Part shown: positions 34,733 through 43,570 of the stretch, piece by piece
Layout of the letters: every line of letters begins with the position of its first letter
How positions within the stretch are numbered: the first letter of the stretch is position 1
Source of the DNA: Nesterenkonia muleiensis
GTDB lineage: Bacteria > Actinomycetota > Actinomycetes > Actinomycetales > Micrococcaceae
Direction: 5' to 3'
Assembly: GCF_003600155.1 (NCBI RefSeq)
Contig: NZ_QWLD01000016.1
Coordinates: 1 to 64,000 of the forward strand
Length of the DNA stretch: 64,000 bases
Made by a program: the position numbers and the translations under genes
The notes under the pieces: model-generated
Databases searched by the model: none
Told to the model about the DNA's origin: nothing
Seen by the model: only the letters and a program-made list of their open reading frames with translations

Positions 34733-36325
34733 TCAGATCGCCCGCTCTCGGCCAGCCCAATAAGGTGCCCGCAATATTTTCTTATCCGCCTTGCCGAAGG
34801 GCGTTAGCGGCAGGGCTTTCAGGAACTGCACGCTCTTGGGCCGCTTGTAGCTGCCCAAAAAGTCCCGGGCCTTGGCCAACACACTTTCCTCGGTCAGCTT
34901 GGCTGCCTCTGGACTAGTGTCGGGCACGATGACGGCGCAGACGACCTCACCCCAATCAGGATCTGGAATGCCAATGACCGCGACCTGTCCTACCCCCTGG
35001 ATCTTTTGCAATTCGGCCTCGACTTCCGAAGAATAAACATTATATCCACCGGTTATTACTATATCATTATTGCGGTCTTTAACGTATAAATATCCGCTTT
35101 CATCCCATTCACCGATGTCTCCAGTGTGGATCCAGCCATCGCGCTTGGTCTTCGCCGTGGCCTCAGGATTATCGAGATATTCGTCCATGATGTAGGGAGC
35201 GGTCAAACGAATCTCTCCAATCTGACCCGGGCCCAGGGTCTCGCCATTGTCATCAACCACGGCGACGTTGGCGAAAAACGCGCGCTGCCCGCAGCTGGAC
35301 AGGATCGAGGGAGCCTCCAACGCCCGGGCGTGGTCGCGCTTACCCAGCACGGTGCCCCAGTTCGGGCATTCGGTCTGCCCGAAAAGCTGGATCAGGATGG
35401 GGCCGAAAGCGCGGATCGCCTCCTCCAACCGCGCGGGGGTAATCGGTGCCGAACCGTAGACCAAGGTCTGCAGCGGCGGCAGTTCCGCACCAGAGGCAGC
35501 GTGGTCAAGCAGCCGGTAGAGCATGGTGGGCACCACCATCGCGAAGGTGACCTGGTGGACCGTAGCCGTCTCGCAGAAAGCCTGCGGGGTGAATCTGTCC
35601 AGCAGCACGGTCTGCGCGCCCCGGCAGACCCCCGCGGCCGCAAAGGAACCCGCCGAGTGCGAGAGCGAGGTAGAGAGGAGCAGCACGTCCCGGGAGGTGA
35701 TCTCGGCTTCCAGCGCGTGGGCCGTGATGTTCATCGCCACCGAAGCCCGCGAGTGCACCACACCCTTGGGCCGTCCCGTGGTGCCGCCGGTGTAATAGAT
35801 CGCCGCCCGATGATGACCGCGCACCGCAGCGGGCCCAGCTGATGCCGATTCTGCGTCCAACAAGCTGTTGGGCCCCTCGAGGCTGACGTCGAGCACCACC
35901 AGATCCGGGTTCTCCCGACGAATCTCGGCAATCTTGTGCTGGTGTTCCGCACCGAGGGCGGAGGAGGTCAGCAGCACCGTGCTGGAAGAGTGCTGAGCGA
36001 TATAGGCCATTTCCGTGCCGGAGAGCATGGGGTTAAGCGGGACCTTCACCATCCCGGAGTGTAGTATGGCCAATTCGGCGACGACGAACTCGGGCAGCAT
36101 GCCCAGCAGCACCACCACGGATGACTGGGTCTCAGTAATCACGCTAAGGCACCGAGACAGCTCTTCTACAGCATCGCCGAGCTGGCGGTAGCTGATCTCG
36201 GCCCGGCCAGGGACGACGAGGGCGATCTGCTCGGCGTGATCGGCCAGGGCCTTAGCGTAGAGCGCCCAGGGATCATCGACCGCGTTCATGGTCATGCTGG
36301 TCGAGGGATTCACAGTGGTCATCAC
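34733..36325 (-). CDS. AMP-dependent acyl-CoA synthetase/ligase
   Basis: This 530-aa ANL-superfamily ligase activates a carboxylic acid to its CoA ester. The P-loop is YYTGGTTGRPKGVVHS (about residue 190). LFGQTECPNWG, GWIHTGDIGEWDESGYLYVKDRNNDIVITGGYNVY (A8 hinge) and the catalytic Lys in LTPFGKADKKILR are present. It overlaps the thiolase-like stop by four bases. The substrate is unknown; co-transcription with an amino-acid-type importer suggests a small acid or a deaminated amino acid. Confidence 0.9.
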   Translation of the reverse strand: MMTTVNPSTSMTMNAVDDPWALYAKALADHAEQIALVVPGRAEISYRQLGDAVEELSRCLSVITETQSSVVVLLGMLPEFVVAELAILHSGMVKVPLNPMLSGTEMAYIAQHSSSTVLLTSSALGAEHQHKIAEIRRENPDLVVLDVSLEGPNSLLDAESASAGPAAVRGHHRAAIYYTGGTTGRPKGVVHSRASVAMNITAHALEAEITSRDVLLLSTSLSHSAGSFAAAGVCRGAQTVLLDRFTPQAFCETATVHQVTFAMVVPTMLYRLLDHAASGAELPPLQTLVYGSAPITPARLEEAIRAFGPILIQLFGQTECPNWGTVLGKRDHARALEAPSILSSCGQRAFFANVAVVDDNGETLGPGQIGEIRLTAPYIMDEYLDNPEATAKTKRDGWIHTGDIGEWDESGYLYVKDRNNDIVITGGYNVYSSEVEAELQKIQGVGQVAVIGIPDPDWGEVVCAVIVPDTSPEAAKLTEESVLAKARDFLGSYKRPKSVQFLKALPLTPFGKADKKILRAPYWAGRERAI

Positions 36326-37491
36326 GTCGTTGTCACTTTCTGGTTGAAGGTCTCGAAAGCCGCAACCACGCAGCCGTTGCCGCTCAGTCCGCTCGCGCTG
36401 CCACCCATCGTCTCCACCAGTCCGCGCGAGGCGTCGGGCACCTGGCGGGGTCCGGCGATCCCAGTGAGCTGCCAGTACATCTCAGCGACCTGGGCCACAC
36501 CGGTGGCACCCAGCGGGTGCCCGCGAGAGAGCAGCCCGCCGGAAGGGTTGACCGGGATGGACCCGCCGTAAGTGGTCTGACCGTCCTCGGTGAAGGCTGC
36601 ACCCTGACCTTCGGGGCAGAAGCCCATGGCCTCGATGGTGACGAGCTCGCCAATGGTGAAGGCGTCGTGCACCTCGCAGAGATCGATGTCCCCGTGGCGC
36701 AGCCCAGCTGCGGCCATCGCCTGCGCGGTGGTGCGGTGGATTAGTTCCCAGTTCCACACCTGATCATGGTCCGGGTCGGGCCAAAGCGCGCCGCTCTCGA
36801 AGTGGCTGGCCAGCACACGCACTCCCCCCGCGTCGTCGTCGACCATCTCCCGGGCACGCAGCACAGCGGCGGCGGCACCGTCGGAGATCGGGCTGCACTG
36901 CAGCAGGGTCAGCGGATCGGAGATCGGGCGCGAGGACAGCACCTCCTCGACGGTGTACTGACCGCGGTACTGGGCGCGCGGGTTGTGCAGCGCGTGGGCA
37001 TGGTTCTTCACCGACACCTGGGCCAGCTGCTCGGGAGTGACCCCGTACTGGTGCATGTACCGGGTGGCCGTCAGCGCGTACATGGAAGGCAACTGCATGC
37101 TCTGCAGCGCTTCCAGATCGCCCGGATCCGTGGGGATGGCACCTTTGATGAAGGACGACATCTTCTCGAATCCGACAATGAGCACCGTCGAATACTCTCC
37201 CAGCCGCACTGCCTGGGAACCCAGGTGGAAGGCCAGAGTGCCGGAGGCGCAGGCGTTCTCCACGGTGAACAGCGGGGTGGCGGCGAACCCTGCGGCGCGC
37301 ATCGCCCGATGAGCGGTTCCGGCATAGGGGAAGACGGTACCCAGGTATATAGCGTCGACCTGCCAGGCTGTCAGGTTCGCCGCTTCCAAGGCCTCAGCCA
37401 CCGCGCTGGTCACCAGCTGCTCGGCGTTCAGGGATTGCTTGCCGAAGTCGCTGGAGCCGGCACCGAGCATGATCGGTTCCCGGCGCTTCAT
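36322..37491 (-). CDS. SCP2-type thiolase-like acyltransferase
   Basis: This 389-aa protein of the thiolase superfamily (acetyl-CoA acetyltransferase / lipid-transfer branch) has the nucleophile Cys in VENACASGTLAFHLG, His in CEVHDAFTIGEL, and RGHPLGATGVAQVAEMYWQLTG. The family often acts as a degradative thiolase or aldolase in complex with a DUF35 protein, and that gene is directly upstream with a 4-base overlap. It probably performs the C-C cleavage step of the pathway. Confidence 0.87.
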   Translation of the reverse strand: MKRREPIMLGAGSSDFGKQSLNAEQLVTSAVAEALEAANLTAWQVDAIYLGTVFPYAGTAHRAMRAAGFAATPLFTVENACASGTLAFHLGSQAVRLGEYSTVLIVGFEKMSSFIKGAIPTDPGDLEALQSMQLPSMYALTATRYMHQYGVTPEQLAQVSVKNHAHALHNPRAQYRGQYTVEEVLSSRPISDPLTLLQCSPISDGAAAAVLRAREMVDDDAGGVRVLASHFESGALWPDPDHDQVWNWELIHRTTAQAMAAAGLRHGDIDLCEVHDAFTIGELVTIEAMGFCPEGQGAAFTEDGQTTYGGSIPVNPSGGLLSRGHPLGATGVAQVAEMYWQLTGIAGPRQVPDASRGLVETMGGSASGLSGNGCVVAAFETFNQKVTTT

Positions 37492-37841
37492 GCAATCACC
37501 TCCAGAGTCAGTGCCTCGGCCGCCGGTTCCGGGGCAGCATCGACGAGGTTGTCGGACGGAGTCAGGGGCAGCACTCGCACCCGGTCCCCGATGATGATCT
37601 CGGGGTACTCAGCCTCGGTCCGACAGAGCACGCGGGGGCCGTCGTCGAGGTCCACGTAGGACAGCCGGTATCCGTTGGAGTGTTCGCCGAAGGGCAGGTG
37701 CACCCGGGTGTGGGACCACACCGTGCCAGTGCAGGGAAGCCGTCGCCGCTCCACCCCAGCACCGCAGCGCGGGCAGATGGATACCCAGGAGGCGGAGCGG
37801 AAAAGGCAGGCCGTGCACGCCATCATGCGGTGGCCGTCCAT
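37488..37841 (-). CDS. DUF35 OB-fold protein with zinc ribbon
   Basis: This 117-aa protein combines a rubredoxin-like zinc ribbon (ACTACLFR...CPRCGAG) with an OB fold (TGTVWSHTRVHLPFG...YRLSYVDLDDGPRVLCR). DUF35 proteins are obligate partners of SCP2-type thiolases and aldolases. It overlaps the thiolase-like gene by four bases and the SDR by 19. The overlap with the SDR suggests a true start a few codons in (MMACTAC). Confidence 0.88.
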   Translation of the reverse strand: MDGHRMMACTACLFRSASWVSICPRCGAGVERRRLPCTGTVWSHTRVHLPFGEHSNGYRLSYVDLDDGPRVLCRTEAEYPEIIIGDRVRVLPLTPSDNLVDAAPEPAAEALTLEVIA

Positions 37842-38668
37842 ACAGGATCCTCCCTCCGGGTGGTGCGATATTCGGTGTAGTCCCCCGGCAGCACGGTCAT
37901 GCCACCGTCGATGGGAATGGACACCCCGGTGATGAAGCCGGCCGCCTCGCTGGCCAGGTAAACCGCCAATCGCCCGACGTCCGCAGGACGCCCCATCCGG
38001 CCCAGCGGCACGGAGGCGGCCATCCGCACCCGCTCGTCCTCATCGGTGACCTGTTCCACCAGCGGCGTCAAAGTCACTCCGGGCAGGATCGCGTTGGCGG
38101 TGATGCCATCCACGGCCAGTTCGCTGGAAAGGTGCCGGGTCAGCCCGAGCACTCCGGATTTCGACGCCGTGTACGCCGCACCACCGAGCACGCTGACCCG
38201 AATCCCGGCGATCGAGGCGATGTTGATGATCCGGCCGTGGCCCTTGCGCCGCATCTGGGGTAGAACCGCTGCCGCCAGGCGGAACGGGGCGGTCAGGTTG
38301 ACGTCGAGCACCCGGTTCCAGGTCTCCACGTCCAGATCGCTGAGGTGCTTCTTCCCGGTGATGCCAGCGTTGTTGACCAGCACGTCGATCCCGCCCAGGC
38401 CGGTCCCGAATTCCACCACCTCGTCGAGGGTGTCCTGACGAGTGATGTCGCCGCTCAGGGAGGTGGCGCGCAGCCCGGCACCGGTCAGCTCCGCCGTCAG
38501 GTACTCAGCCGCAACCAGGTCGGAGTCATTGACGATCACCGTCGCACCGGCACGGGCCAGCTGTTCGGCCACTCCGGCTCCAATGCCTTTGCCGGCACCG
38601 GTGACCAGGGCGACCCTGTCCTTCAGGACGTCGTCAACGGTGAATGCCGAAGGTACTGTGATGGTCAC
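37823..38668 (-). CDS. Short-chain dehydrogenase/reductase
   Basis: This 281-aa classical SDR oxidoreductase has the cofactor motif TGAGKGIGAG, NNAGITG, a Ser in NIASIAGIR and the catalytic YTASK. The Asp in VNDSDL after beta-2 favours NAD(H). It resembles FabG/3-hydroxyacyl dehydrogenases and may oxidise a 3-hydroxyacyl intermediate before thiolytic cleavage. It overlaps the upstream binding-protein gene by four bases, tying transport to catabolism. Confidence 0.88.
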   Translation of the reverse strand: MTITVPSAFTVDDVLKDRVALVTGAGKGIGAGVAEQLARAGATVIVNDSDLVAAEYLTAELTGAGLRATSLSGDITRQDTLDEVVEFGTGLGGIDVLVNNAGITGKKHLSDLDVETWNRVLDVNLTAPFRLAAAVLPQMRRKGHGRIINIASIAGIRVSVLGGAAYTASKSGVLGLTRHLSSELAVDGITANAILPGVTLTPLVEQVTDEDERVRMAASVPLGRMGRPADVGRLAVYLASEAAGFITGVSIPIDGGMTVLPGDYTEYRTTRREDPVWTATA

Positions 38669-39534
38669 TGTTCGGGCCCTTCCAGAGCGGCTTCGGAAAT
38701 GACGCCGTATTCGGCCAGGGCGTCTCGGATCAGCCCTTCGTCCTTGGCTCGGACGATGAAGTCGTCCAGGGCCGCTCCGAGTTCCTCGTTATCCTTGGTA
38801 TAGGGGTAGTTCGGCTCACCGGGGGTGGTGAGGACCTCGTGGTCCGGATCCGGGTCCAGCACCTCAACTTGCAGATCGTCATTTCCACGATCGGCCACCT
38901 GGATCGTCAGCGTGGCACCGGCACCCATCGCTGCGTCCAGGCGGCCCGACTCCAGATCGTTGAAGATGGCGTCGATCGACTGGTAGGAGACCACATTGTT
39001 ACTGCCCAGGGTCTCTGCCAGCGGCTCCTCGAACAGCGACCCACCGACGACGCCGACCCGCTTGCTGTCCAGGGCATCGATCGAATCCAGTCCGTCCATC
39101 GAGACGATGCCAACCTGGTCGTACCAGAGCGTTTCGGACTGGCCGAGGATTTCTCCCCGGGGCTCCGTCTTGTACCAGCCGCCTCCGCCGATATCTGCAC
39201 GGCCCTCGGTCATCGCCGCCGTGGCGGCGGCACCGGGTAATGGCTGGGCGTCGAGTTCCAGGCAGTTCTCCTCGGCGAAGCGGGTCAACAACACCGAGTC
39301 CAGGCCGGAGAGCTCGCCGGTGTTGACATCGACGTCGATCCCCGGCAACTGCTGGATAGCGGCCACAGTCAGGGTGCTGTCGATAGCCGTGTCGAACTCG
39401 GCGACCGGCTCACAGTCCGCGCTCACTTCGTCCTGCCCGCCAGTAGCATCGTCACCGGCGCAGGCAGACAGGGCGAGCGCGGTGGCACCCACGCAGAGTA
39501 AGGCGAGAACATGTCGTGATGGTGTGGTGGTCAT
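38665..39534 (-). CDS. Polar amino-acid-type substrate-binding lipoprotein
   Basis: This 289-aa SBP_bac_3-like protein has a signal peptide and the lipobox ALSAC near residue 24. The mature part has TLTVAAIQQLPGIDVDVNTGELSGLDSVLLTRFAEENCL and FNDLESGRLDAAMGAG, as in cationic/polar amino-acid binders. The consensus ligand Arg region is not obvious, so the cargo may be an amino-acid derivative or small acid. It follows its permeases after a 105-base gap. Confidence 0.88.
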   Translation of the reverse strand: MTTTPSRHVLALLCVGATALALSACAGDDATGGQDEVSADCEPVAEFDTAIDSTLTVAAIQQLPGIDVDVNTGELSGLDSVLLTRFAEENCLELDAQPLPGAAATAAMTEGRADIGGGGWYKTEPRGEILGQSETLWYDQVGIVSMDGLDSIDALDSKRVGVVGGSLFEEPLAETLGSNNVVSYQSIDAIFNDLESGRLDAAMGAGATLTIQVADRGNDDLQVEVLDPDPDHEVLTTPGEPNYPYTKDNEELGAALDDFIVRAKDEGLIRDALAEYGVISEAALEGPEQ

Positions 39535-39639
39535 GGGGTCCTCCGATAATGCGGGTTGATCAAGAACTAATAAAGGAAAAAATAGGAATCAAGGGTGACA
39601 AGATTCAGGAACGTGGCGTGGGTTTCCGACATCACCGGT

Positions 39640-40335
39640 TCAGGCGACCGGGGTCGGCGTCGTCGTGGGATGAGATTTTCGCGGGGAATGCTTCACCCTC
39701 TTAACCCGTTTCCCGGCGGACCGGGACTGCATCCAGTCGGCCAGCTGGGAAATCACCACGCACAGCACGAGGTAGATCAGCCCGGCGGCCAGCATGTAGG
39801 ACAGCGCCTGGAAGCTGATGGAACCGAGGTTGTAGCTCAGTCCAGTGAGTTCGCGCACACCCACCGAGTACCCCAGCGCGGTAGCCTGCAGCACAATCAC
39901 GGTGAATCCCAGCAGTGTGGGCACCACGGAGCGGATGGCTTGCGGGAGCACCACCTTGACCTGGATCTTCCAGGCCTTCAGCCCAAGCGCGGTGGCTGCC
40001 TCGGTCTGAGCTCGCGGCACCGAGTGGATAGCCGAATGGAAGATCTCGGCGGTGTACCCCATGGTGGTGAACGCGAAGGCGGCGACCACCGCCTGGAAGT
40101 TGGTCAGGAACACGCCCAGCTCCGGCAAGCCCGAATAGACGAAGTACAAGGTCACCAAGCCCGGAAAGCCGCGGGCAATATTGACGATCACGAGGCCGAG
40201 CACCCGCAGGGTCCGGGATCCGAGCCCCAGGAGATAGCCTAGTGCGAGTCCTCCGGGTAGACCGATCAGCAGGATCAGCAGCCACAGCCCGAAGGTAGTG
40301 GCCAGCCCGGGCATCAGGTCGAGGATGAATTGCAT
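39640..40335 (-). CDS. Polar amino-acid ABC transporter permease (HisM/GlnP type)
   Basis: This 231-aa permease has about five membrane segments and the family motif EAATALGLKAWKIQVKVVLPQAIRSVVPTL. The C-terminal about 25 residues are Lys/Arg-rich (SAGKRVKRVKHSPRKS) and cytoplasmic. Its first codons overlap the end of the partner permease by 22 bases. The -35-like AT-rich patch at 39541-39600 lies downstream of it, before the binding-protein gene. Confidence 0.9.
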   Translation of the reverse strand: MQFILDLMPGLATTFGLWLLILLIGLPGGLALGYLLGLGSRTLRVLGLVIVNIARGFPGLVTLYFVYSGLPELGVFLTNFQAVVAAFAFTTMGYTAEIFHSAIHSVPRAQTEAATALGLKAWKIQVKVVLPQAIRSVVPTLLGFTVIVLQATALGYSVGVRELTGLSYNLGSISFQALSYMLAAGLIYLVLCVVISQLADWMQSRSAGKRVKRVKHSPRKSHPTTTPTPVA

Positions 40336-41054
40336 TCATGCCACCTCATTCCGTGCCAAGGTGCTGCGCATTCCGGGGGAGCCGTCGGAGTGCTCAGCGG
40401 TGTCAGAGAGTCAGGACCGGCGGGACGATTCTGCCGGCGGGAACGACCCAGCAGGCGGACTGCGCCTGCGATAGGTAGGCAGAGCAGCATGTAGATCACC
40501 CCGGTCACGAAGAACACCGTCAGGCCATTTGCGCCGCGCTCCACCAGGTAGTTGGCCACCGTCATCATCTCGACGACGCCGATCAGCGAGGTTAGCGCAG
40601 TTTCCTTGAGCAGGTGGATAGCATAGGAGCCCAGCCCGGCGAAGATGATGGGCTTAGCCTGCGGCAGCACGATCTTGATCAGGGACAGTCGCGGGGACAG
40701 CCCAAGCGCGGTGGTCGCCTCTCGCTGCTGTATCGGCACCGAGGACAGGCCCGATCGATACGTTTCGGCAATATAAGCAGAGGAAGCGATGCCTAAGGTC
40801 AGGATGGCCGAGACCAGCGCGGTCGGGCTGAGGCCGAAGGTGCGCAGCCCAAAGAAGATCACAAACAGCCACACCAGGGTGGGGATGCCGCGGAAGATCT
40901 CGATGTACACGGCGGCCAGGATCCGCACCGGCCTGAGCTGGCTCATCCGCGCCCCGGCGGTGGGCACCGCGACAACAGCACCGAGCACCAAGGAGACGGC
41001 CCAGATGAACAGCGAAATGGGAATGACTGCGAGCACATCCGTCAGCCAGATCAT
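40314..41054 (-). CDS. Polar amino-acid ABC transporter permease (HisQ/GlnP type)
   Basis: This 246-aa partner permease has about five membrane segments and the coupling motif REATTALGLSPRLSLIKIVLPQAKPIIFAGL. The last about 40 residues after GRSRRQNRP are Pro/Ser-rich and unlike the family. They include the 22-base overlap with the next gene, so the tail may be a recent readthrough extension. It overlaps the ATPase stop by four bases. Confidence 0.9.
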   Translation of the reverse strand: MIWLTDVLAVIPISLFIWAVSLVLGAVVAVPTAGARMSQLRPVRILAAVYIEIFRGIPTLVWLFVIFFGLRTFGLSPTALVSAILTLGIASSAYIAETYRSGLSSVPIQQREATTALGLSPRLSLIKIVLPQAKPIIFAGLGSYAIHLLKETALTSLIGVVEMMTVANYLVERGANGLTVFFVTGVIYMLLCLPIAGAVRLLGRSRRQNRPAGPDSLTPLSTPTAPPECAAPWHGMRWHECNSSST

Positions 41055-41887
41055 AACTTGGTCTCCTCGATCGCGGCGAGGAACTGGTGGGTGCGCTCGT
41101 GCTGGGGTGCACCGAAGAGCTCGTCCGGGGTGCCGCGCTCCACAATGGTGCCATCGGCCAAGAACAGCACCTGGTCGGAGATCATCCGCGCGAACTTCAG
41201 CTCGTGGGTGACGATCGCCATAGTCATCCCAGACTGGGCCAGGTCCCGCATCACTTTGAGCACCTCGACCCGCAGCTCCGGGTCGATGGCGCTGGTGGGC
41301 TCGTCGAAGAGCATCACATCCGGATCCATGGCCAGAGCGCGCGCGATGGCCACGCGCTGCTGCTGACCGCCGGAGAGGTGCGCCGGCATATGGTTCATCC
41401 TCTGCCCCAGACCCACCGAATCCAGCAGCTGCGCGGAGCGCTCATCGGCTTCGGCACGACGACGTCCCAGGGTGTGCACCTGGGCCAGGCTGATGTTCTC
41501 CAGCGCAGACAGATGAGGAAACAGGTTGAATGACTGGAAGACCATACCCACCTTCGCCCGGAACTCCTGCAGCTGGGATCGCTTGGGCAGTATTTTGCCG
41601 TCCTGCACCAAGGTCTCGCCCATCACCTGCAGAGTGCCGGACGACGGTGTTTCCAGCAGGTTCATGCAGCGGATCAGCGTACTCTTGCCTGATCCGCTGG
41701 GGCCGATCAGGGTGATGACCTCTCCGGTGCTGATCTCGAGTTCGATGTCCCGCAGTACCTCAACAGCACCGAAAGATTTGCCGAGGTTCGACACCTGCAC
41801 CGCCGGTTGCTCGGCGGCCTCCTGCCCCCGCGGTGCTGACTGCACCGTCTCTGTCATTCGGGGCTGCTTTTCCATTGAAACGTTCAC
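41051..41887 (-). CDS. Polar amino-acid ABC transporter ATPase (GlnQ/HisP type)
   Basis: This 278-aa ATPase has Walker A GPSGSGKST, VGMVFQSFNLFPHLSALENI, signature HLSGGQQQR, Walker B VMLFDEPTSAIDPE and switch IVTHELKFAR, the standard pattern of polar amino-acid importers. The first 25-30 residues are extra; MTETVQ at residue 11 is another possible start. It is the first gene of the nine-gene operon and diverges from a PucR-type regulator. Confidence 0.92.
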   Translation of the reverse strand: MNVSMEKQPRMTETVQSAPRGQEAAEQPAVQVSNLGKSFGAVEVLRDIELEISTGEVITLIGPSGSGKSTLIRCMNLLETPSSGTLQVMGETLVQDGKILPKRSQLQEFRAKVGMVFQSFNLFPHLSALENISLAQVHTLGRRRAEADERSAQLLDSVGLGQRMNHMPAHLSGGQQQRVAIARALAMDPDVMLFDEPTSAIDPELRVEVLKVMRDLAQSGMTMAIVTHELKFARMISDQVLFLADGTIVERGTPDELFGAPQHERTHQFLAAIEETKL

Positions 41888-42033
41888 GTCATCCTCACCT
41901 TCGCGGGGGTCATGTATAGGTACGCTATCTGTGTCTTAGATCACAATCATCGGTCTTGCGTCCAGAGTTTTTCCAACAATTGTCGGAAGAACAACGGTGG
42001 CAGCCCCCGATTCAACGGAAAGCAGACGGAATC

Positions 42034-43296
42034 ATGGCAAGTCTTCAAAACACTGTGTCGGAGTTGGCAGATCGACTGCACAAGCCGGTGGCGCTGAACG
42101 ATTTCGACCTGAACCTGGTGGCCGCCTCAGCCCATGGTTCCGGAGTGGATGAGTACAGGATCAGGAGCATCCTGACCCGCCGCACGCCTCCTGAGGTGGT
42201 CAACAGCCTGCGCGCCCAGGGCTACCTAGAACGCTCCGATCCCTTCGTGCTCTCCGAGTCCTTCTTGCCGGGCCTGCAGCCGCGCCTGTGCATTCCCATC
42301 CAGGTCGAGCGGCGCAACATCGCTTTCCTCTGGATCGTCATGGAGGCTGGAGCCCAACTGAACCCTGAGGAGTACTCCCACGCCCGGGCGGCGGCCGCGC
42401 AGGTCACCGCCGTGCTGATCCAACAGACTTCCGATCCCACGGTGGACGCCGTGGTCGATGACAGCCGTCGCCTACAGCGGCTGATCCACGCGGATTCCAT
42501 CACCGCGAGCTACGCTATCGCCGAATGGGCTGCGAGGCATCAACTAGCCGAGCGCACCGCCATCGCGATCACGGTGATGCCGTTGATGCAGAACCCGGAG
42601 GTGCCCGAGGACTCCGAACAGAACCCAGCACCCTCCCCAGCCGAACGCCATGACTTCAGCAGAGTAATCAGCTCGACGCTGACCGCATTAAAGGACAGCG
42701 ATCTTTTCGGGATCATCGACGGCGCGCTGGTGGTGGTCTCAGCCCGTCCCACCTGGGAGCAGGTTCCGAAACAAGTCGAGCGGGCAGTGCTGCGCTCAGG
42801 ACCGGCGAATCCCCACCAACTGCGCGCCTCCGGGGTCTCCCTTACCCGCGACTGGCGCAACGGCCTACGGGAGACATACTTGCAGGCGGCCTATGCGGCG
42901 CGGGTGGCCGGACTGGTGCCAGAAGCGCCCCGGCACAGCCGCTATGATCAGCTCGGTTCGCTGGTGTTGTTCCGCCACCTTGCCTGGACCGAGTCCTCAG
43001 TGACGCTGGTCAGTCCGGAAGCCACCGCTCTGACAGGCCAGGACAGTCACAGCGGCCACGTCAACACCGAGACTCTGCTGACCCTGCTACGGCTCGGCGG
43101 GGACGTGCAGCGCTCCTGCACCGAGCTGAAGATTCACCGGTCCACCCTGTACTACCGGCTAGACCGCTGCCGCACCCAGATAGGCGACGCCCTTGACGAC
43201 GGCTGGCGCCGGACCTCGCTCTACCTCGGCTTAGTGCTGGCGGAACTGGTTCGGCATGAAGAGTTCGATGCCACCTCACGCAATCGCTGGGGGTGA
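42034..43296 (+). CDS. PucR-type transcriptional regulator (C-terminal HTH_30)
   Basis: From the ATG at 42034 this protein has 420 aa; a TTG at 41956 would add 26 residues. The C-terminus carries the PucR/CdaR helix-turn-helix: TLLRLGGDVQRSCTELKIHRSTLYYRLDRC. The N-terminal half looks like a GAF-type sensor (VALNDFDLNLVAASAHGSGVDEYRI, LCIPIQVERRNIAFLWIV). PucR proteins usually activate catabolic genes. Its position opposite the ABC/CoA-ligase operon makes that its likely target, through the 146-base gap 41888-42033. Confidence 0.87.
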   Translation: MASLQNTVSELADRLHKPVALNDFDLNLVAASAHGSGVDEYRIRSILTRRTPPEVVNSLRAQGYLERSDPFVLSESFLPGLQPRLCIPIQVERRNIAFLWIVMEAGAQLNPEEYSHARAAAAQVTAVLIQQTSDPTVDAVVDDSRRLQRLIHADSITASYAIAEWAARHQLAERTAIAITVMPLMQNPEVPEDSEQNPAPSPAERHDFSRVISSTLTALKDSDLFGIIDGALVVVSARPTWEQVPKQVERAVLRSGPANPHQLRASGVSLTRDWRNGLRETYLQAAYAARVAGLVPEAPRHSRYDQLGSLVLFRHLAWTESSVTLVSPEATALTGQDSHSGHVNTETLLTLLRLGGDVQRSCTELKIHRSTLYYRLDRCRTQIGDALDDGWRRTSLYLGLVLAELVRHEEFDATSRNRWG

Positions 43297-43570
43297 GACC
43301 TGAATCGCAGCAAAGGTGGGTCATCCCAGTAGAGCATCGTCGTGCCGCGTGAATGAACTGCACCGACCAACCCCATCATCCCAAGAACTCCGCAGTCACC
43401 TACAAGCTCACGAGGTGAGGGCGAACCTTTGCCCAGCAGGGTGTCTGCCCTTCCGCGTGATCTTGCGGCGCGACACCCTTATCCGGCAAAAATGTAACAC
43501 GCCAGTAGCTCAGGTGTTGTGGGGTCTGCTAACATCATAGCCTTCTTGGTAGTCCCTGTGGCGCACAGTC
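43297..43570. other. Convergent intergenic region after the PucR-type gene
   Basis: This 274-base gap lies between the 3' ends of the PucR-type gene and the SDR gene. No open frame with support and no strong terminator are visible. The inverted repeat AACAC...GTGTT (about 43496-43518) is the only structure seen, and it is weak. Confidence 0.4.

Noticed and set aside
34741-34760. GCTCTCGGCC as another copy of the xdh repeat
   Set aside because: Only about ten bases match, with no flanking similarity.
41872-41887. TGAAACGTTCACGTCA as a fourth copy of the purine palindrome
   Set aside because: Only one arm (TGAAAC) matches; the second arm is not GTTTCA at the right spacing, and it lies at the start of an unrelated operon.
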